64,000 nucleotides of DNA. Origin: Siphonodentalium dalli. Its lineage: Eukaryota > Mollusca > Scaphopoda > Gadilida > Siphonodentaliidae. Made by a program: the position numbers and the translations under genes. The stretch is from the NCBI GenBank assembly GCA_032622095.1, contig CP136061.1, positions 20,648,991 through 20,712,990 on the forward strand, written 5' to 3'. Below the pieces are notes generated by a model. The model was not told the DNA's origin and did no database searches. It was given only the letters and a program-made list of their open reading frames with translations. Positions 12,183-24,200 of the stretch are shown piece after piece. Positions within the stretch are counted from its first letter, which is position 1. Each line of letters starts with the position of its first letter.

Positions 12183-13060
12183 TCTGTCAGACTATATAAA
12201 CAATATAATATAAATACACAATATAGTCGCCAATTTGAATGTCTGCACTGGATAGTCGTAGTCCGGCTGTAAAACGAACTAAAAAAGTCACAAATGATGA
12301 GTCCCACATTCAGTCATCTACTATGCCAGGATTTCAGATGTGGAAGAATGGCATGATTTCATGCAGTTCATTGAGCATTAAATGCCAAGACTGTAGCCTT
12401 TAATCTTCTGAATAAAACAGTCCGCACAGATGGAACCATAACCGCATATGATACATTCATTGCAAAGCATCAGTATCAACTCATTTGAACTGAATTTGTC
12501 AGTGAACTGTCACATCCTTTTCAGAATTGAGAATTTGAGGATATATGAGTCTTAAGAAATGAGTACAATAACAATGAGTATCGATGCCATTATATACTCC
12601 TCTGTAGGAATCTCAAAAACGTGGATATTGGAAGCTCATAAATACTCTGCCAGTCACATTCCAAGAGAAGAAGTGATGGTTCCTCGAGTAAACTACACGT
12701 CACGCCGGGCTATTGAGTATTATCAAATGATTGTCCAAACGTCGTGAGATCAGTTTCTGAATTCAAGAAATGCCGTGATGCTATATCCTAGCTTCACATC
12801 TCTACTCAGTAATCCTCTCGCCAGGTCACTAATCTCCAGTCACAATCCCACAACAGTCACCATTCCACAACACTCAAGAGGTGCAACCATCCAAGTTTGA
12901 GCCAAAACTGCAAAACAGTCACAAGCGAGTCCCACTCAAGCTTTTGAACGTCCAGCACTACTCCAGATGGTATCAAGTCTTTTAAACAATTGAACACAGT
13001 TGTGATGTTATCCAGCTCAACATGTGTATAATACTGTACCGGTATATGCATGTAGAAGTT
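12183..13060. other. Intergenic with two unrecognised short ORFs
   Basis: Small plus-strand ORFs start at 12239 (MSALDSRSPAVKRTKK, about 53 codons) and 12559 (62 codons). Neither resembles a family I know. They could be fragments of a decayed gene or transposase, or chance. The 5' exon and promoter of POP4 may lie here, but nothing marks them. Confidence 0.35.
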
Positions 13061-13800
13061 TAACATAACCCAGTTAAAGTTAACCACGTTAGGGAGAATT
13101 GTGATAAAGTTACCCATGTCAAGCAAATCTCACAAAATGAACTGGATTTAAAAGTGACTGAGGGAAATACTGTTCATGCAGATTTTGGAAAGTGATAGCC
13201 CTCATTGAAATCATTTGGTCAACCTGTTTAATTAATCTGCCGGTCAAAATCCAATGACCCCATGCAATCAATCTGCAAGTCCTTTATTACCCAGGTTACC
13301 AAAAATGTGATAAAGTTAACCAGGTTAGGGAGAATTGTGATAAAATTACCCAGATTAAGCCAATCTCACAATATGAACTGGATTTAAAAGTGACTGATGC
13401 AGACTGACTGATGGGGAAAAAAATTATATTTGATTTCTATACATGAAATGTTATTAACCTGGATAACTTTGTCACAATTCTCCCCAAACTGGGTAACTTA
13501 ATCACAATTCTCCCTAACCTGGGTAACTTTATCACAATTCCCACCAACCTGGGTAACTTTATCACAATTCCCACCAACCTTGTTACCTGGGTAACTTTAT
13601 CACAATTCTCCTTAATCTGGGTAACTTTATCACAATTCCCCCAACCTGGCTAACTTTATCACAATTCCCTCCAACCGCAGCCAACCTGGCTAACTTTATC
13701 ACAATTCCCTCCAACCGCAGCCAACCTGGCTAACTTTATCACAATTCCCCCCAACCTGGGTAACTTTATCACAATTTCAGGAACCTGATTAATTTATCAC
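13060..13800. repeat. About 30-bp tandem repeats in two opposing orientations upstream of POP4
   Basis: At 13070-13130 and 13295-13370 the unit reads 'gttagggagaattgtgata'. From about 13450 to 13795 the inverse, 'ctgggtaactttatcacaa', repeats about 11 times at roughly 30-bp spacing. The two blocks could pair as a long hairpin. The array ends about 90 bp before the POP4 coding exon. Confidence 0.8.
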
Positions 13801-13866
13801 AAAAAAACAGTGAGAGTTACGATAGTTACTGCATGGTCATTTCAATATGTTTCTAATTTCTTTTTG

Positions 13867-13876
13867 TTTTCTTCAG
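13867..13876 (+). promoter_or_regulatory. POP4: 3' splice site of the POP4 coding exon
   Basis: A T-rich tract (from about 13857) ends in CTTCAG. Coding begins 12 nt later with ATGGACATC. A 5' untranslated exon is implied but was not located. Confidence 0.65.
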
Positions 13877-13888
13877 GCAAACATAAGA

Positions 13889-14578
13889 ATGGACATCAAT
13901 GACGTATACACGAGCCTCCCTCCTGGGGCCCTGAAGAGGAGCAAGAGTCTAAATCTACATTCAAAGCCAAAAAAGAACAATTTTGTCTCATATTTTCTGT
14001 CGAAAAATCTACCCCAGAATCGACTAACAAAAGGGGAATACACAGATGAAGAATATGCAAGTCTACGCCTCGACTTTCATAAGCCAAAGAAAAATACCTC
14101 GACGTTAGGTCAGGTTCAGAAGAAGAAATTCAAGTTAAATTCTGCAGAGAGGAAGAAATTAACAGCTTTTGACTTGAAGAATATCAAAGACTTAACTTTT
14201 GAAAAGTTTTTGCCTCTGCATGAATTGTGGTTGAAGTATATGGGAGAACTCATAGATTTTAGAGCATTGACGGAGACTAGTCTGCCTAACGCTCAGGCAA
14301 AATGTTTGAAAGCAGACTATCATGGATGCATCATGAAAGTTGTGAGATCTAAATGTCCGTCGTATGTTGGAACATGTGGAATTATAGTCAAAGAAACTAA
14401 GCACATGTTTCAAATTATAACAAGGGACAATAGCTTGAAATCAATTCCAAAATTGAACTCTGTTTTTGGCTTTGAAGTTCATGGCTATATGTTCACTCTC
14501 TATGGAAATACATTTGTTTCCAAGTCAAGTGAGAGATGCTCAAAGAAATTCAAAAGGAAACCAACAATAGATTTGTGA
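13889..14578 (+). CDS. POP4: POP4, ribonuclease P/MRP protein subunit p29
   Basis: This is a 229-residue ORF. POP4/Rpp29 is an RNA-binding subunit of RNase P (tRNA 5' maturation) and RNase MRP (rRNA processing), acting in the nucleus and nucleolus. The C-terminal half holds the conserved Sm-like fold segment: FLPLHELWLKYM, LKADYHGCIMKVVRSKCPSY, VGTCGIIVKETKHMFQII, IPKLNSVFGFEVHGYMF, and the terminal SSERCSKKFKRKPTIDL, which closely matches the vertebrate C-terminus. The basic, variable N-terminus is normal, and human POP4 is 220 residues. A strong 3' splice site (TTTTCTTCAG, ending 13876) lies 12 nt before the ATG, so the first exon(s) are probably non-coding. The whole CDS is one exon. Confidence 0.94.
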   Translation: MDINDVYTSLPPGALKRSKSLNLHSKPKKNNFVSYFLSKNLPQNRLTKGEYTDEEYASLRLDFHKPKKNTSTLGQVQKKKFKLNSAERKKLTAFDLKNIKDLTFEKFLPLHELWLKYMGELIDFRALTETSLPNAQAKCLKADYHGCIMKVVRSKCPSYVGTCGIIVKETKHMFQIITRDNSLKSIPKLNSVFGFEVHGYMFTLYGNTFVSKSSERCSKKFKRKPTIDL

Positions 14579-14601
14579 CTTGAACAGCTGACTCGAAAGA
14601 T

Positions 14602-14607
14602 ATTAAA
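14602..14607 (+). terminator. POP4: Possible POP4 polyadenylation signal (ATTAAA)
   Basis: ATTAAA lies 24 nt after the POP4 stop codon. It is the common variant of AATAAA, but a 3' UTR this short is not proven. Confidence 0.35.
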
Positions 14608-14907
14608 TATGATATAATTACACCTTCATTATTGGACTTGGTATGTTGATAGCACAGCTCGGGGGAAATGATATCCACAATGTGGATTCCACATACTACA
14701 GGTTTCGTCCATTAAATTTTACCAGAGTTACGGGCAACTTACGGCCCTTGTTTGACTCAGGAATTTCTTAATTTTGTCTCTATGAACATTTCAGCTTAAG
14801 TACCTTGTGCATGGATCACCGGATTTGGTTGTGCTTTGGTGTATTGAAAGGATACCCACTTCTTGGATTTAGAAAAAAAATAAAACTCCATCAATTGCCA
14901 ACTCTCT

Positions 14908-15041
14908 AAACTGAGTGTCGGGGGCATATGAACTGAGTGTCGGGGGCATATGAACTGAGTGTCGGGGGGCATATGAACTGAGTGTCGGGGGGCATATGAA
15001 CTGAGTGTCGGGGGCATATGAACTGAGTGTCGGGGGCCATG
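14908..15041. repeat. 22-bp minisatellite, about 6 copies
   Basis: 'actgagtgtcgggggcatatga' is repeated with 21-23 bp spacing. All three minus-strand frames stay open only because the unit lacks stops. Confidence 0.9.
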
Positions 15042-15044
15042 CTT

Positions 15045-17125
15045 GGTATTGCACTTGTTGCATTTATTAAAAAAATGCCAAACAATAGTTTCCCTCCCAA
15101 TTGTTGTCGAAATAACATGCCATGTAAATACTGGCTTCACCTGTAATAATCACATGGTTAATAGCCTACTGCTATTCGGCAAACTTTAAATTCTATTTTC
15201 AAAGGTGTAATTTCTAATTCAATATAACAACAATTTGCAGAATGCCAATTCATCAAGCGGATTCATGTCAATTTCATATAGTACATGTATCTAATTTGAA
15301 TTTCCCAATATGGAAAGTGATTTTAATGACATAACTGTTCACTTTTCATCTGCGTAGGTTTCATTTTGTTTACATTCAAGTCAATCTTGACTTGGGTGTT
15401 CTGAACTTTTTTCATCGTACCTTTTCTTCGCAGGCAAAATTGTTCAAACTGGAAACTAAGTCTCGTCCAACTGAAATTGTAATATTTTATAACAAAAAGA
15501 TTTGCGAAGATAATTCTTTCTAATATGTTGAAATTAATGTTCGGGGGTGTAATTATAAGCAATCAACTTCTTTTTTGTTGCGTTAATGGGTGTATAAAAT
15601 TTCAAGTGGCTAAACAACATACATGTACTTGGTATAATTTTGCCACTTTATGCACCTATAAATGCAAAAAAAAAGGCGTTTATTGCATATACACGTATAC
15701 TTGCTCCAATCACATATTATTCCTGTCATGACAAATTTATTGTGCCCCTTCACATGTTGGGTAGAGGTATCAATTTTTTTAACAGAGACCTCCTTCCATC
15801 TATTCTTCTATTTTAGGCATCAGTTCTTGTTTGGACAGGATTATTTTGCTATCGTGAATTCATAATCATATATCATTGGCATTTTATCTCTGATAATGAC
15901 AGTCAGAGTCCCTTGGCAAGACACGGTGATGCAGCGAGCTAATGTCAACAAAATTACACACAGGTTCAAGTTCCCAGATGGTGATGTGCACTCATTGGGA
16001 ATATAGAGAAATTAAGCTAAAAAAGAAAAAGAATCTTGATAATAAAGATACTTTCCAGAGAAGATGAGGCCTAAGCAGAATGAGGTCCCCAGAGGGTGAA
16101 TTTTGTGATGTTAGTACCCTGTGCACCTATTTTAAAACCTGCAGACTCCATCTTGCACATAAAGAATAATTTTTCTCACTATTTGCTTCAACCCATATTG
16201 AAATTTCAAATAGCATTCGCTGATTAAATGGTTCATTTTGAATTACCAGTAGATGAGTCAGTAAATACAGAGATTTTGAATTCCACGCTGCCTCAAATCA
16301 CAGAAATTTCTATTGTCGACTAAATTGCCAGCCTATCATTTTAGTTTCAAAATTAGAGCCAGTTTTGTTGCAGATAAAAAGTTTATGAGCTGGGCTAAAT
16401 TATGGCAGAGCAATTGTTACACATTGAATTCAGGCTATACTAGTTTGACTTTGCCCATCTTACAATCTGTCCAGGCATATATCTTGGACTTATCATATCT
16501 AATTGAAATTTTGTATGGATGTTCGCCATCAGCAGTGCTTTCAAAAGAGGACCTAATGACATTTCAGTTCTAGAGTTATCCTTTGTTCATCTGTAAATAA
16601 TGGTGTTCTGTCTGTCCGCCAATTGTCAATGCTCTAAGCCATGGTTTATCAGATATCAATGAAATAGTGTTGCTGATGTTCAAATGTTCTTTTTTTAGAG
16701 TTATTCTCCTTTGTTTATTCCAATTTTTATTTTTATTTTTGTACGATTCCTACTCAAATTTTAATTTGGCACCATGGGGGTAATCCAGTATCCATGGCAC
16801 CAACCTCTTATTTTGTTAATTATCAATTACCTCTAATTTCTGGTATGGGCAGCTCTATGCTAAACTGACAGAAGATTGAACCACCTATAGTTAAAGGGAT
16901 GTGAAACACTCCAGTAGGGTGATCAAATAGAAATTGAGAATAATCATGTAGTTATTTTAAATCATTTGTGTCAGTTTATCGGCGATAGTTGCGTCCCGAA
17001 GTGGTATGGTTGATTTCTCTGAAATTGTCTGCGATGTTAGTAGAATGCTACATTCCTCCAGTTAACATCGGGCCTGAGTACTAACATATCAATTACATGC
17101 ACCCCAACAAGTCCATAATTTGTCT
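15045..17125. other. Intergenic between convergent POP4 and AK9
   Basis: AT-rich; no exon recognised. A partial foldback MITE (motif 'gcagaatgaggtccccag') lies at about 15948-16150. The remaining short ORFs have no family resemblance. Confidence 0.5.
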
Positions 17126-17515
17126 TTAACCCTTTACCCAACAGAAAGGCCCTGTGCCAATGTATTCTCTTATATATGCGAGTCGACCATAGGTCGCCTC
17201 GCATATATAAGAGAATGCATTGGCTTAACACATTAAAAATTATAAAATTGTTAAAGAATGTAAGAAAAAATGGTAAAAAGTGTTAAAAAAAGATTTTTTT
17301 TTAGGCCAATGCATTCTCTTATATATGCGAGGCGACCTATGGTCGACTCGCATATATAAGAGAATGCATTGGCACAGGGCTAACTGTAACTATCACAATG
17401 TGGTCAATGAGCCGGTTCCAATGATATCCATATTTGTATGGTTCTATTGAGACAAACCGAAGATATTTTAGGCTGTTGAAGCTTTATTTGGCCGGTTTGT
17501 TGGGTAAAGGGTTAA
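17126..17515. mobile_element. TTAA MITE, family a
   Basis: Ends TTAACCCTTTACCCAACA and its inverse, with TTAA at 17126-17129 and 17512-17515. It holds two copies of the palindrome 'ccaatgcattctcttatata' (17155-17225 and 17308-17380) separated by an AT-rich linker. TTAA plus CCCTTT ends resemble piggyBac-type termini. No transposase. Confidence 0.65.
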
Positions 17516-18911
17516 AGACCCACTGAATGTTCCAATTATTTTTATATAGAGTTTTGTAGAGCCACTAATTTACAGATTTTCTGATAATCCGTGCCATAAC
17601 CCTTTCTATACTAAATGGATTCTCCCGTTCAGTTACAAAAATATACATTAGAATGGTCTATTATTCATTTGGAGGGATGTTCGGGATATAAAAGCAGACA
17701 ACAGACAGACAAAATGATAATAGAAGTGCCGAAGGATTCATATTCATTGGTGGGAAATGTTCAGATAATGTTAAACAAATGACCTATGATAATCTCGATT
17801 TCCTAATGTTATTTACAGTTTAACCCTTTACCCAACAAACCGGCCAAAACCGGCCAAATAAAGCTTCAACAGCCTAAAATATCTTCGGTCTGTCTCAATA
17901 GAACCATACAAATATGGATATCATTGGAACCGGCTCCTTGACCACATTGTGATAGTTACAGTTATGCCCTGTGCCAATGCATTCTCTTATATATGCGAGT
18001 CGACCATAGGTCGCCTCGCATATATAAGAGAATGCATTGGCCTAAAAAAAAAAAATAACACTTTTTACCATTTTTTCTTACATTCTTTAACAATTTTATA
18101 ATTTTTAATGTGTTCAGCCAATGCATTCTCTTATATATGCGAGGCGACCTATGGTCGACTCGCATATATAAGAGAATGCATTGGCACAGGGCCCTTCTGT
18201 TGGGTAAAGGGTTAAAGACCCACTGAATGTTCCAATTATTTTTATATAGAGTTTTGTAGAGCCACTAATTTACAGATTTTCTGATAATCCGTGCCATAAC
18301 CCTTTCTATACTAAATGGATTCTCCCGTTCAGTTACAAAAATATACATTAGAATGGTCTATTATTCATTTGGAGGGATGTTCGGGATATAAAAGCAGACA
18401 ACAGACAGACAAAATGATAATAGAAGTGCCGAAGGATTCATATTCATTGGTGGGAAATGTTCAGATAATGTTAAACAAATGACCTATGATAATCTCGATT
18501 TCCTAATGTTATTTACAGTTTAACCCTTTACCCAACAAACCGACCAAAACCGGCCAAATAAAGCTTCAACAGCCTAAAATATCTTCGGTCTGTCTCAATA
18601 GAACCATACAAATATGGATATCATTGGAACCGGCTCCTTGACCACATTGTGATAGTTACAGTTATGCCCTGTGCCAATGCATTCTCTTATATATGCGAGT
18701 CGACCATAGGTCGCCTCGCATATATAAGAGAATGCATTGGCCTAAAAAAAAAAAAAACACTTTTTACCATTTTTTCTTACATTCTTTAACAATTTTATAA
18801 TTTTTAATGTGTTAAGCCAATGCATTCTCTTATATATGCGAGGCGACCTATGGTCGACTCGCATATATAAGAGAATGCATTGGCACAGGGCCGTTCTGTT
18901 GGGTAAAGGGT
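17512..18911. repeat. 700-bp tandem segmental duplication
   Basis: The stretch from 'aaagacccactgaatgttcc' (17514) to the next TTAA is repeated at an offset of exactly 700 bp with only a few differences (for example 'cggcc' against 'cgacc' at 17840/18540). Each unit contains a family c MITE followed by a family a MITE. Confidence 0.9.
17820..18215. mobile_element. TTAA MITE, family a (copy 2)
   Basis: Same ends and paired hairpins as 17126-17515, but the hairpin-linker block lies in the inverse orientation. TTAA at 17820-17823 and 18212-18215. Confidence 0.65.
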
Positions 18912-18914
18912 TAA
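18520..18914. mobile_element. TTAA MITE, family a (copy 3)
   Basis: Duplicate of 17820-18215 produced by the 700-bp tandem duplication. TTAA at 18520-18523 and 18911-18914. Confidence 0.65.
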
Positions 18915-20160
18915 TCCTTTTATTTTTACGAAAACCCTGTGCCATTGCATTCTATTTTATATAAGAGAATGCACTCACTGGCACAGGTCTTTAATGCTGC
19001 ACCAGCTCAGCTCCCGCAATGAAAGGATTAAACTATATAATTATATTAGGAACTGAGATTATTACTTACAATCTCAGAGAATAAATGCAGAGTTGGAAAT
19101 ATCATTAAATATTGGGAACTTTATAAATGATGCAAAATATGGTGCCAGACATTAGCAGAATGAAGTCCCCAGAGGGTGAATTTAGTGACTTTGCCCTGCA
19201 CAGTGGGCTAGCATCACTAAAATCATTTTATTAAAAAACAAAATTGAAACCTGATTACTTTGAAAATCTGTTTTGGAGCATTATCTTACCAAAGGTATAT
19301 AATATAGAACCAGTCTGATGTTATTGAGAGCTTCGAACATTATCTGGGCCTTAAATTGAAAGGTGGTGTACCTTAATTGCTGACCCAGACAACAACAACC
19401 AAATCTGGAAACATTGGGTATTCTTAACACAAACAAAAAATTGAAAACATCATTTTATTCAACAATATTATATATAAATAATTTATCACAGACATTATAT
19501 AGAAAATGATCACTGAAATAGAAAATCATATTTTCTGATTGGACGCAATGTAATGCTGAATTCCGAAGACCATATGGTGTTGTTTATAATTATATAAAAA
19601 AAATGGGTATGTTTCAGACAATCATGAATGCAAGTAAATTTCATACTGTTTGATCATTTGATTGTTTGGTGCATTAATAGCGTTTGAAATATAAGAACTT
19701 ATTTGCCAGTAAATTGGTACAATCCTTAGCAAAATTCGCTAATTGAGTGAATAAAGCATTACCTTATACATGTAGAAACCTAATCGTTGCATGCATAGGG
19801 AGACAAAAGAGAATACATTGGCCAAACAATATTGACCTTGATCTTGTAAGCCAGTTCATCCTCATATATATGCAAGGCTCCCTATGGGAGACTCGTATAT
19901 ATATAAGATAATGCACTGGAACAGGATCTTTAATGCTGCACCAGTGCAGCTCCCATCATGAAATGGTTAATTGCCTTCTTAATATTTGATTGTAATGCAG
20001 TTGATCTCTTTTATAGACCTATTACTCATCTAAAGCATGATTGAGTTTGGAGTTACTTGTCTGGCATTGTTCATAATGACAGGACTGTAAGAAATAACAC
20101 TTTCCTCAACCTCTAATTACAGAATTAGGGAATAGGTTTTTGTGATAAAAACCTAATTTC
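18915..20160. other. Intergenic with MITE remnants
   Basis: Contains single hairpin remnants ('tatataagagaatgcact', about 18955 and 19850-19930), a partial foldback MITE (about 19150-19215), and AT-rich DNA without recognisable exons. Confidence 0.45.
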
Positions 20161-20164
20161 AATC

Positions 20165-20952
20165 AGGGTTCATACGCCTATCAAATAGGGTTCATACGCT
20201 GATCCAAGGATGAAATTCTAGGACTTTTCCATGATTTTAAGAAATTTTCACAGACCCCAAGGCAATGATATTCCATAACTTTTCCAGACTTCACTTTGTA
20301 GGATTTCAGTTAGACGTAATAATTATGCTGTGGTTAAGAAGTCGATAATTTAGGGCATTACTGTATGTTAAACTTAAATAGTTATAATATTATATCATTG
20401 CTGATGATCAGAGACGTAAACCTTTCTATACTAAATCAATTCTCCCATTCAGTTACAAAAGTATACATTGGAATGGTTTATTATTCTTGCGCCAGCATGA
20501 TTGCATCAATGTGAATCTCTAACGTTATGACAGATAATTTTGATCCACAATGTTCAACCAATTGTGATTTGGAGAAGTAATATGTAGCCGAAAGTGTATT
20601 TTGGATCATCACTGAGGAAGGCCAGTGGCCGAAAGCTTTGATATTGAGCAGCTATTAAATGTTGATTTAAATAGTTAATATCTTGTCACATCTTGGTATC
20701 AGTTAAATTAGTATTATCTTCTAAAAGGCTGCTGTAATATTGATATTTTACCCACATACTTCAACTTCAAGGTAATTCAAGGATAATTTTGAAATTCCAT
20801 GATATTTCCAGCTTGGAAGGGTGGGTTTTACCAGAACTTTTTCATAGTGAGATTTAATAAGGTGCCTTTTTCCATAATTTTCGAGGCCTGGAGATGCTTT
20901 ATTAAAATTCCAAATCTTTCGAGGATTCCAGACTAGCGTATGAACCCTGTCA
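20165..20952. mobile_element. Inverted-end repeat 'CAGGGTTCATACGC' interrupted by a MITE
   Basis: The left end CAGGGTTCATACGC and the right end GCGTATGAACCCTG are inverse, with 'tcaat' on both outer sides. The left end is partly doubled (20166 and 20189). Inside lies a family c MITE fragment (about 20417). It ends about 10 bp beyond the AK9 polyadenylation signal. Confidence 0.5.
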
Positions 20953-20962
20953 ATCCTAATGA

Positions 20963-20968
20963 TTTATT
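20963..20968 (-). terminator. AK9: AK9 polyadenylation signal AATAAA
   Basis: On the minus strand AATAAA occurs 59 nt after the AK9 stop codon, just before the repeat at 20165-20952. It is the first canonical signal after the stop. Confidence 0.55.
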
Positions 20969-21026
20969 TATCAGTGACAGGAATGAAGAAATGATATGAA
21001 GGATGATAATGATGAAAAACCAAGGA

Positions 21027-21238
21027 TTAAGCAACCCACGTTGGCGTAGGCTCGATTCCTTTTAGGGCAAAAAATGTTTCAAGTTTAATGTCGAAATCGT
21101 TCGGTCTCTCTGTTGGATCTCTGTATCGCACAGTCATGTTGTCGCCCAGATACTCAATCAACGTGCACGTATCTTCAAACATCTTCAGTTTCTGCTTGTA
21201 CTTCTTCCTAACGTAGTCGGAGCTCTTTGGATTGAATG
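21027..21238 (-). CDS. AK9: AK9 window exon 21 (terminal exon with stop)
   Basis: Acceptor TTATTTCAG. Encodes FNPKSSDYVRKKYKQKLKMF, EDTCTLIEYLGDNMTVRYRD, PTERPNDFDIKLETFFALKG and IEPTPTWVA, then TAA at 21029-21027. The AATAAA at 20968-20963 follows. Confidence 0.94.
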
Positions 21239-24200
21239 CTGAAATAATAGATGTAACATCTCACAATGACATTCATAATGGCAGCAAGCCTGCAAATAGT
21301 GTGTCTCGTTTGCAGAATGGGGTCCCCAGAGGGTGAATTTAGTGACACTATCTTGCATTGTGGGCTAACATCACCAAATTCACCCTCTGGGAACCTCATT
21401 CTGCTTATGCCTCAACTGCTATGGTAGACCTGGGATCAGATTGAAGCAGACGACAGACAGAAAAGCAGATAAAACAGGCACTGAATGATTCATATTCATT
21501 TGTGGGAAATGTTCAGAAAATAAGTTCAACAAACGACCTATGGTGGGTTGTTGAACGTATTATTTGGACATTTCCTAAGGAATAACTACTCATTAATGAG
21601 TATTCAGTATAGAAAGGGTTAAACGAAAAATAACTTCATCTAAAATCACCATATAATGGTTATAAAATGTCACAATTGTTAAAGTAACCCGGCTTATTTC
21701 ATAGAAAACATATTTGTTCTGAATTCCACAAGAGTTGCCAACTGTAAGTAGTAATTTAATGGTAAAAATATATTTTATCACATGTTTACATAATTTTACA
21801 AGAATTCAAACTCATTTGACCTCACGACCTCTTAACAGTTCAGGTCTTCTCTGAATGTATTACAAACAAACAGATAAAACAAGAGTTATTCATAATTACT
21901 TGGCATATATGTAATTTAACATAAATATTAGATTATAATACATCATTATGACAGTAAGATATCACTTGGTAAATATTGGTATAGCATTTTGTATTGATTT
22001 GTATGAGAGTTGATTAAAATTGTCGAAAAAATGGAGGTAAACCAGTATCATCCCTGCAGATTTGACCAGGTTTACATAGAATGAAACTTGGACTAACTGT
22101 GACAGTACTTTCATGATATACCATTCTTCACCGAGAGTAAAACTATCACATGCAGGCATAGTAATTTTTTGCAATATATGTTGTGTGCTCAACATTTAAC
22201 ATACTCAGATTGTACTTGTCAGTATAAAAAAAAATATTCAAACTTTAAAACCAATATTCAGGCAGATGTAATCCAGTTTTTCAACTTAAAAAGTAAACGT
22301 TCTTCGTGTCCAGATGATAAAATCAATTCTTGTCAAATAAAAAAAATTATATTTCAACCAACATCATCACAAACTGGACTACTCTAATACCAATCCAGAT
22401 GATCCTTAACCCTTCCATGACTGGAGCTTCCTGAAATTTTGCTAAAACCCAGCCAATGCATTCTCTTATATATGTGAGTCTCCTATAGGGGCCTTGCATA
22501 TATAAGAGAATACATTTGCCTAACAATATTTACCTTGTAAGCCATTGCATTCTCTTATATATGGAGGCTCCCTATGGGAAACTCACATATATTTAATAAT
22601 GTACTGGCACAGGATCTTTAATGCTGCACCAGCGCAGCTTCCATCAAGAAAGGGTTAACGAGAAAAATATGACATTGCAGTCTGCGATACTAATTTGATG
22701 TAAATTGATCAAGAGAAATTCTCCTATACAAACCTTTTAGATGGTATGCCACATAAAGCAATGCTGATTTTGAGGAAGAAAGGAAAGGATATTTGGGTTT
22801 GAAGTTGCCAACAGCTGTCATTGCTTTCACGATTGCCGTCGATACAGTTTGTTCCATGTAACCGAGCATCGGCAAACCAGTCGGATTCAGTGGCTCCAAC
22901 CTTGGTGGCAATTTGTGAGGCAAAGTCAAGTTCCAATACTTCTCAGGTGACCTGTTGAATAAATACAGTTCAATAAAATGTCATACGGAAAGTTTAATGC
23001 TCAAACTATGGTGCTGCTTATTTTCAGAATTAGGTCCCCAGAGGGTGAATTTAGTGATGCTACCCCACGGAGTGGACTAAATTCACTCACTGCGGGACCT
23101 CATTCTGCTCAGGCCTCATCTTTTCTGGAATGTATCTTTGTTATCAAATTAACAAGTTTTTATTAGTTTCTTTAGAAACTTCTTCACTAAGATTCTTTTT
23201 TTTTTTTAGTTTAGTTTCTCTATATCCCCCAAATTGGCAGACGACACAATACATAAGTACCCCAACTATAAAACAAATCTATAATATTTAATATCTCAAC
23301 AAATATTTTTTTTTACTGCCACTTACTTCATGAATTTAAGAACATTTTCTTCAGTTTCCATATAGTAAAACTTCTCTTTGTATTCCACCACAAATTCTGG
23401 CTTCCCTGGTTTTATGGCCTCATATCTGGAAGAAGGAGCACTATTGCAGACATGCATGAGATAGGTGATCAATTTAAACATACATGCATGAACTAGGTGA
23501 TCAATTTAAACACAAATGTTAAAACCATTAATATCACCAAAGATGAATCTATGTCAGAGTAGTTTTTGGCTATTTCATTGCATTAACCCTTTACCCAACA
23601 AACCGGCCAAAATAAAGCTTCAACAGCCTAAAATATCTTCGGTCTGTCTCAATAGAACCATACAAATATGGATATCATTGGAACCGGCTCCTTGACCACA
23701 TTGTGATAGTTACAGTTAGCCCTGTGCCAATGCATTCTCTTATATATGCGAGTCGACCATAGGTCGCTTGGCATATATAAGAGAATGCATTGGCCTAAAA
23801 AAAATCTGTTTTTAACACTTTTTACCATTTTTTCTTACATTCTTTAACAATTTTATAATTTTTAATGTGTTAAGCCAATGCATTCTCTTATATATGCGAG
23901 GCGACCTATGGTCGACTCGCATATATAAGAGAATGCATTGGCACAGGGCCCTTCTGTTGGGTAAAGGGTTAAAGTTGAGCAATGTTGATAAATGAAATTT
24001 ACCTGAATGTCAAGTACTATATTTAGCGTTCATCTTCCAATGTATGTACAAATGAAGAAAAGATTGATGTTTATGGAACACATATTTTGGTATCACATCA
24101 TACCAAGCCTTTGATCTCAGGATGAAGAGTTGAGTGGCTGGATTATGTATTTTGATTGTTTTAACTTCAAAATTATTTGCCAATCATTGTCATGTGCTAC

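Noticed and set aside
12559..12747. 62-codon plus-strand ORF as a gene
   Set aside because: No family resemblance, no splice or context support; kept only as an unrecognised ORF in the intergenic entry.
14796..15140. Minus-strand ORFs with DTQFICP repeats
   Set aside because: Frames through the 22-bp minisatellite; no start context or conservation.
17037..18945. Several minus-strand ORFs with CILLYMRGDLWSTRIYKRMHW
   Set aside because: They are translations of the palindromic MITE hairpin and recur wherever the hairpin occurs.
22973..23166. ORFs such as RSPEGEFSDATPHSGLASLNS
   Set aside because: Translations of the foldback MITE; the same peptide appears at every copy on both strands.
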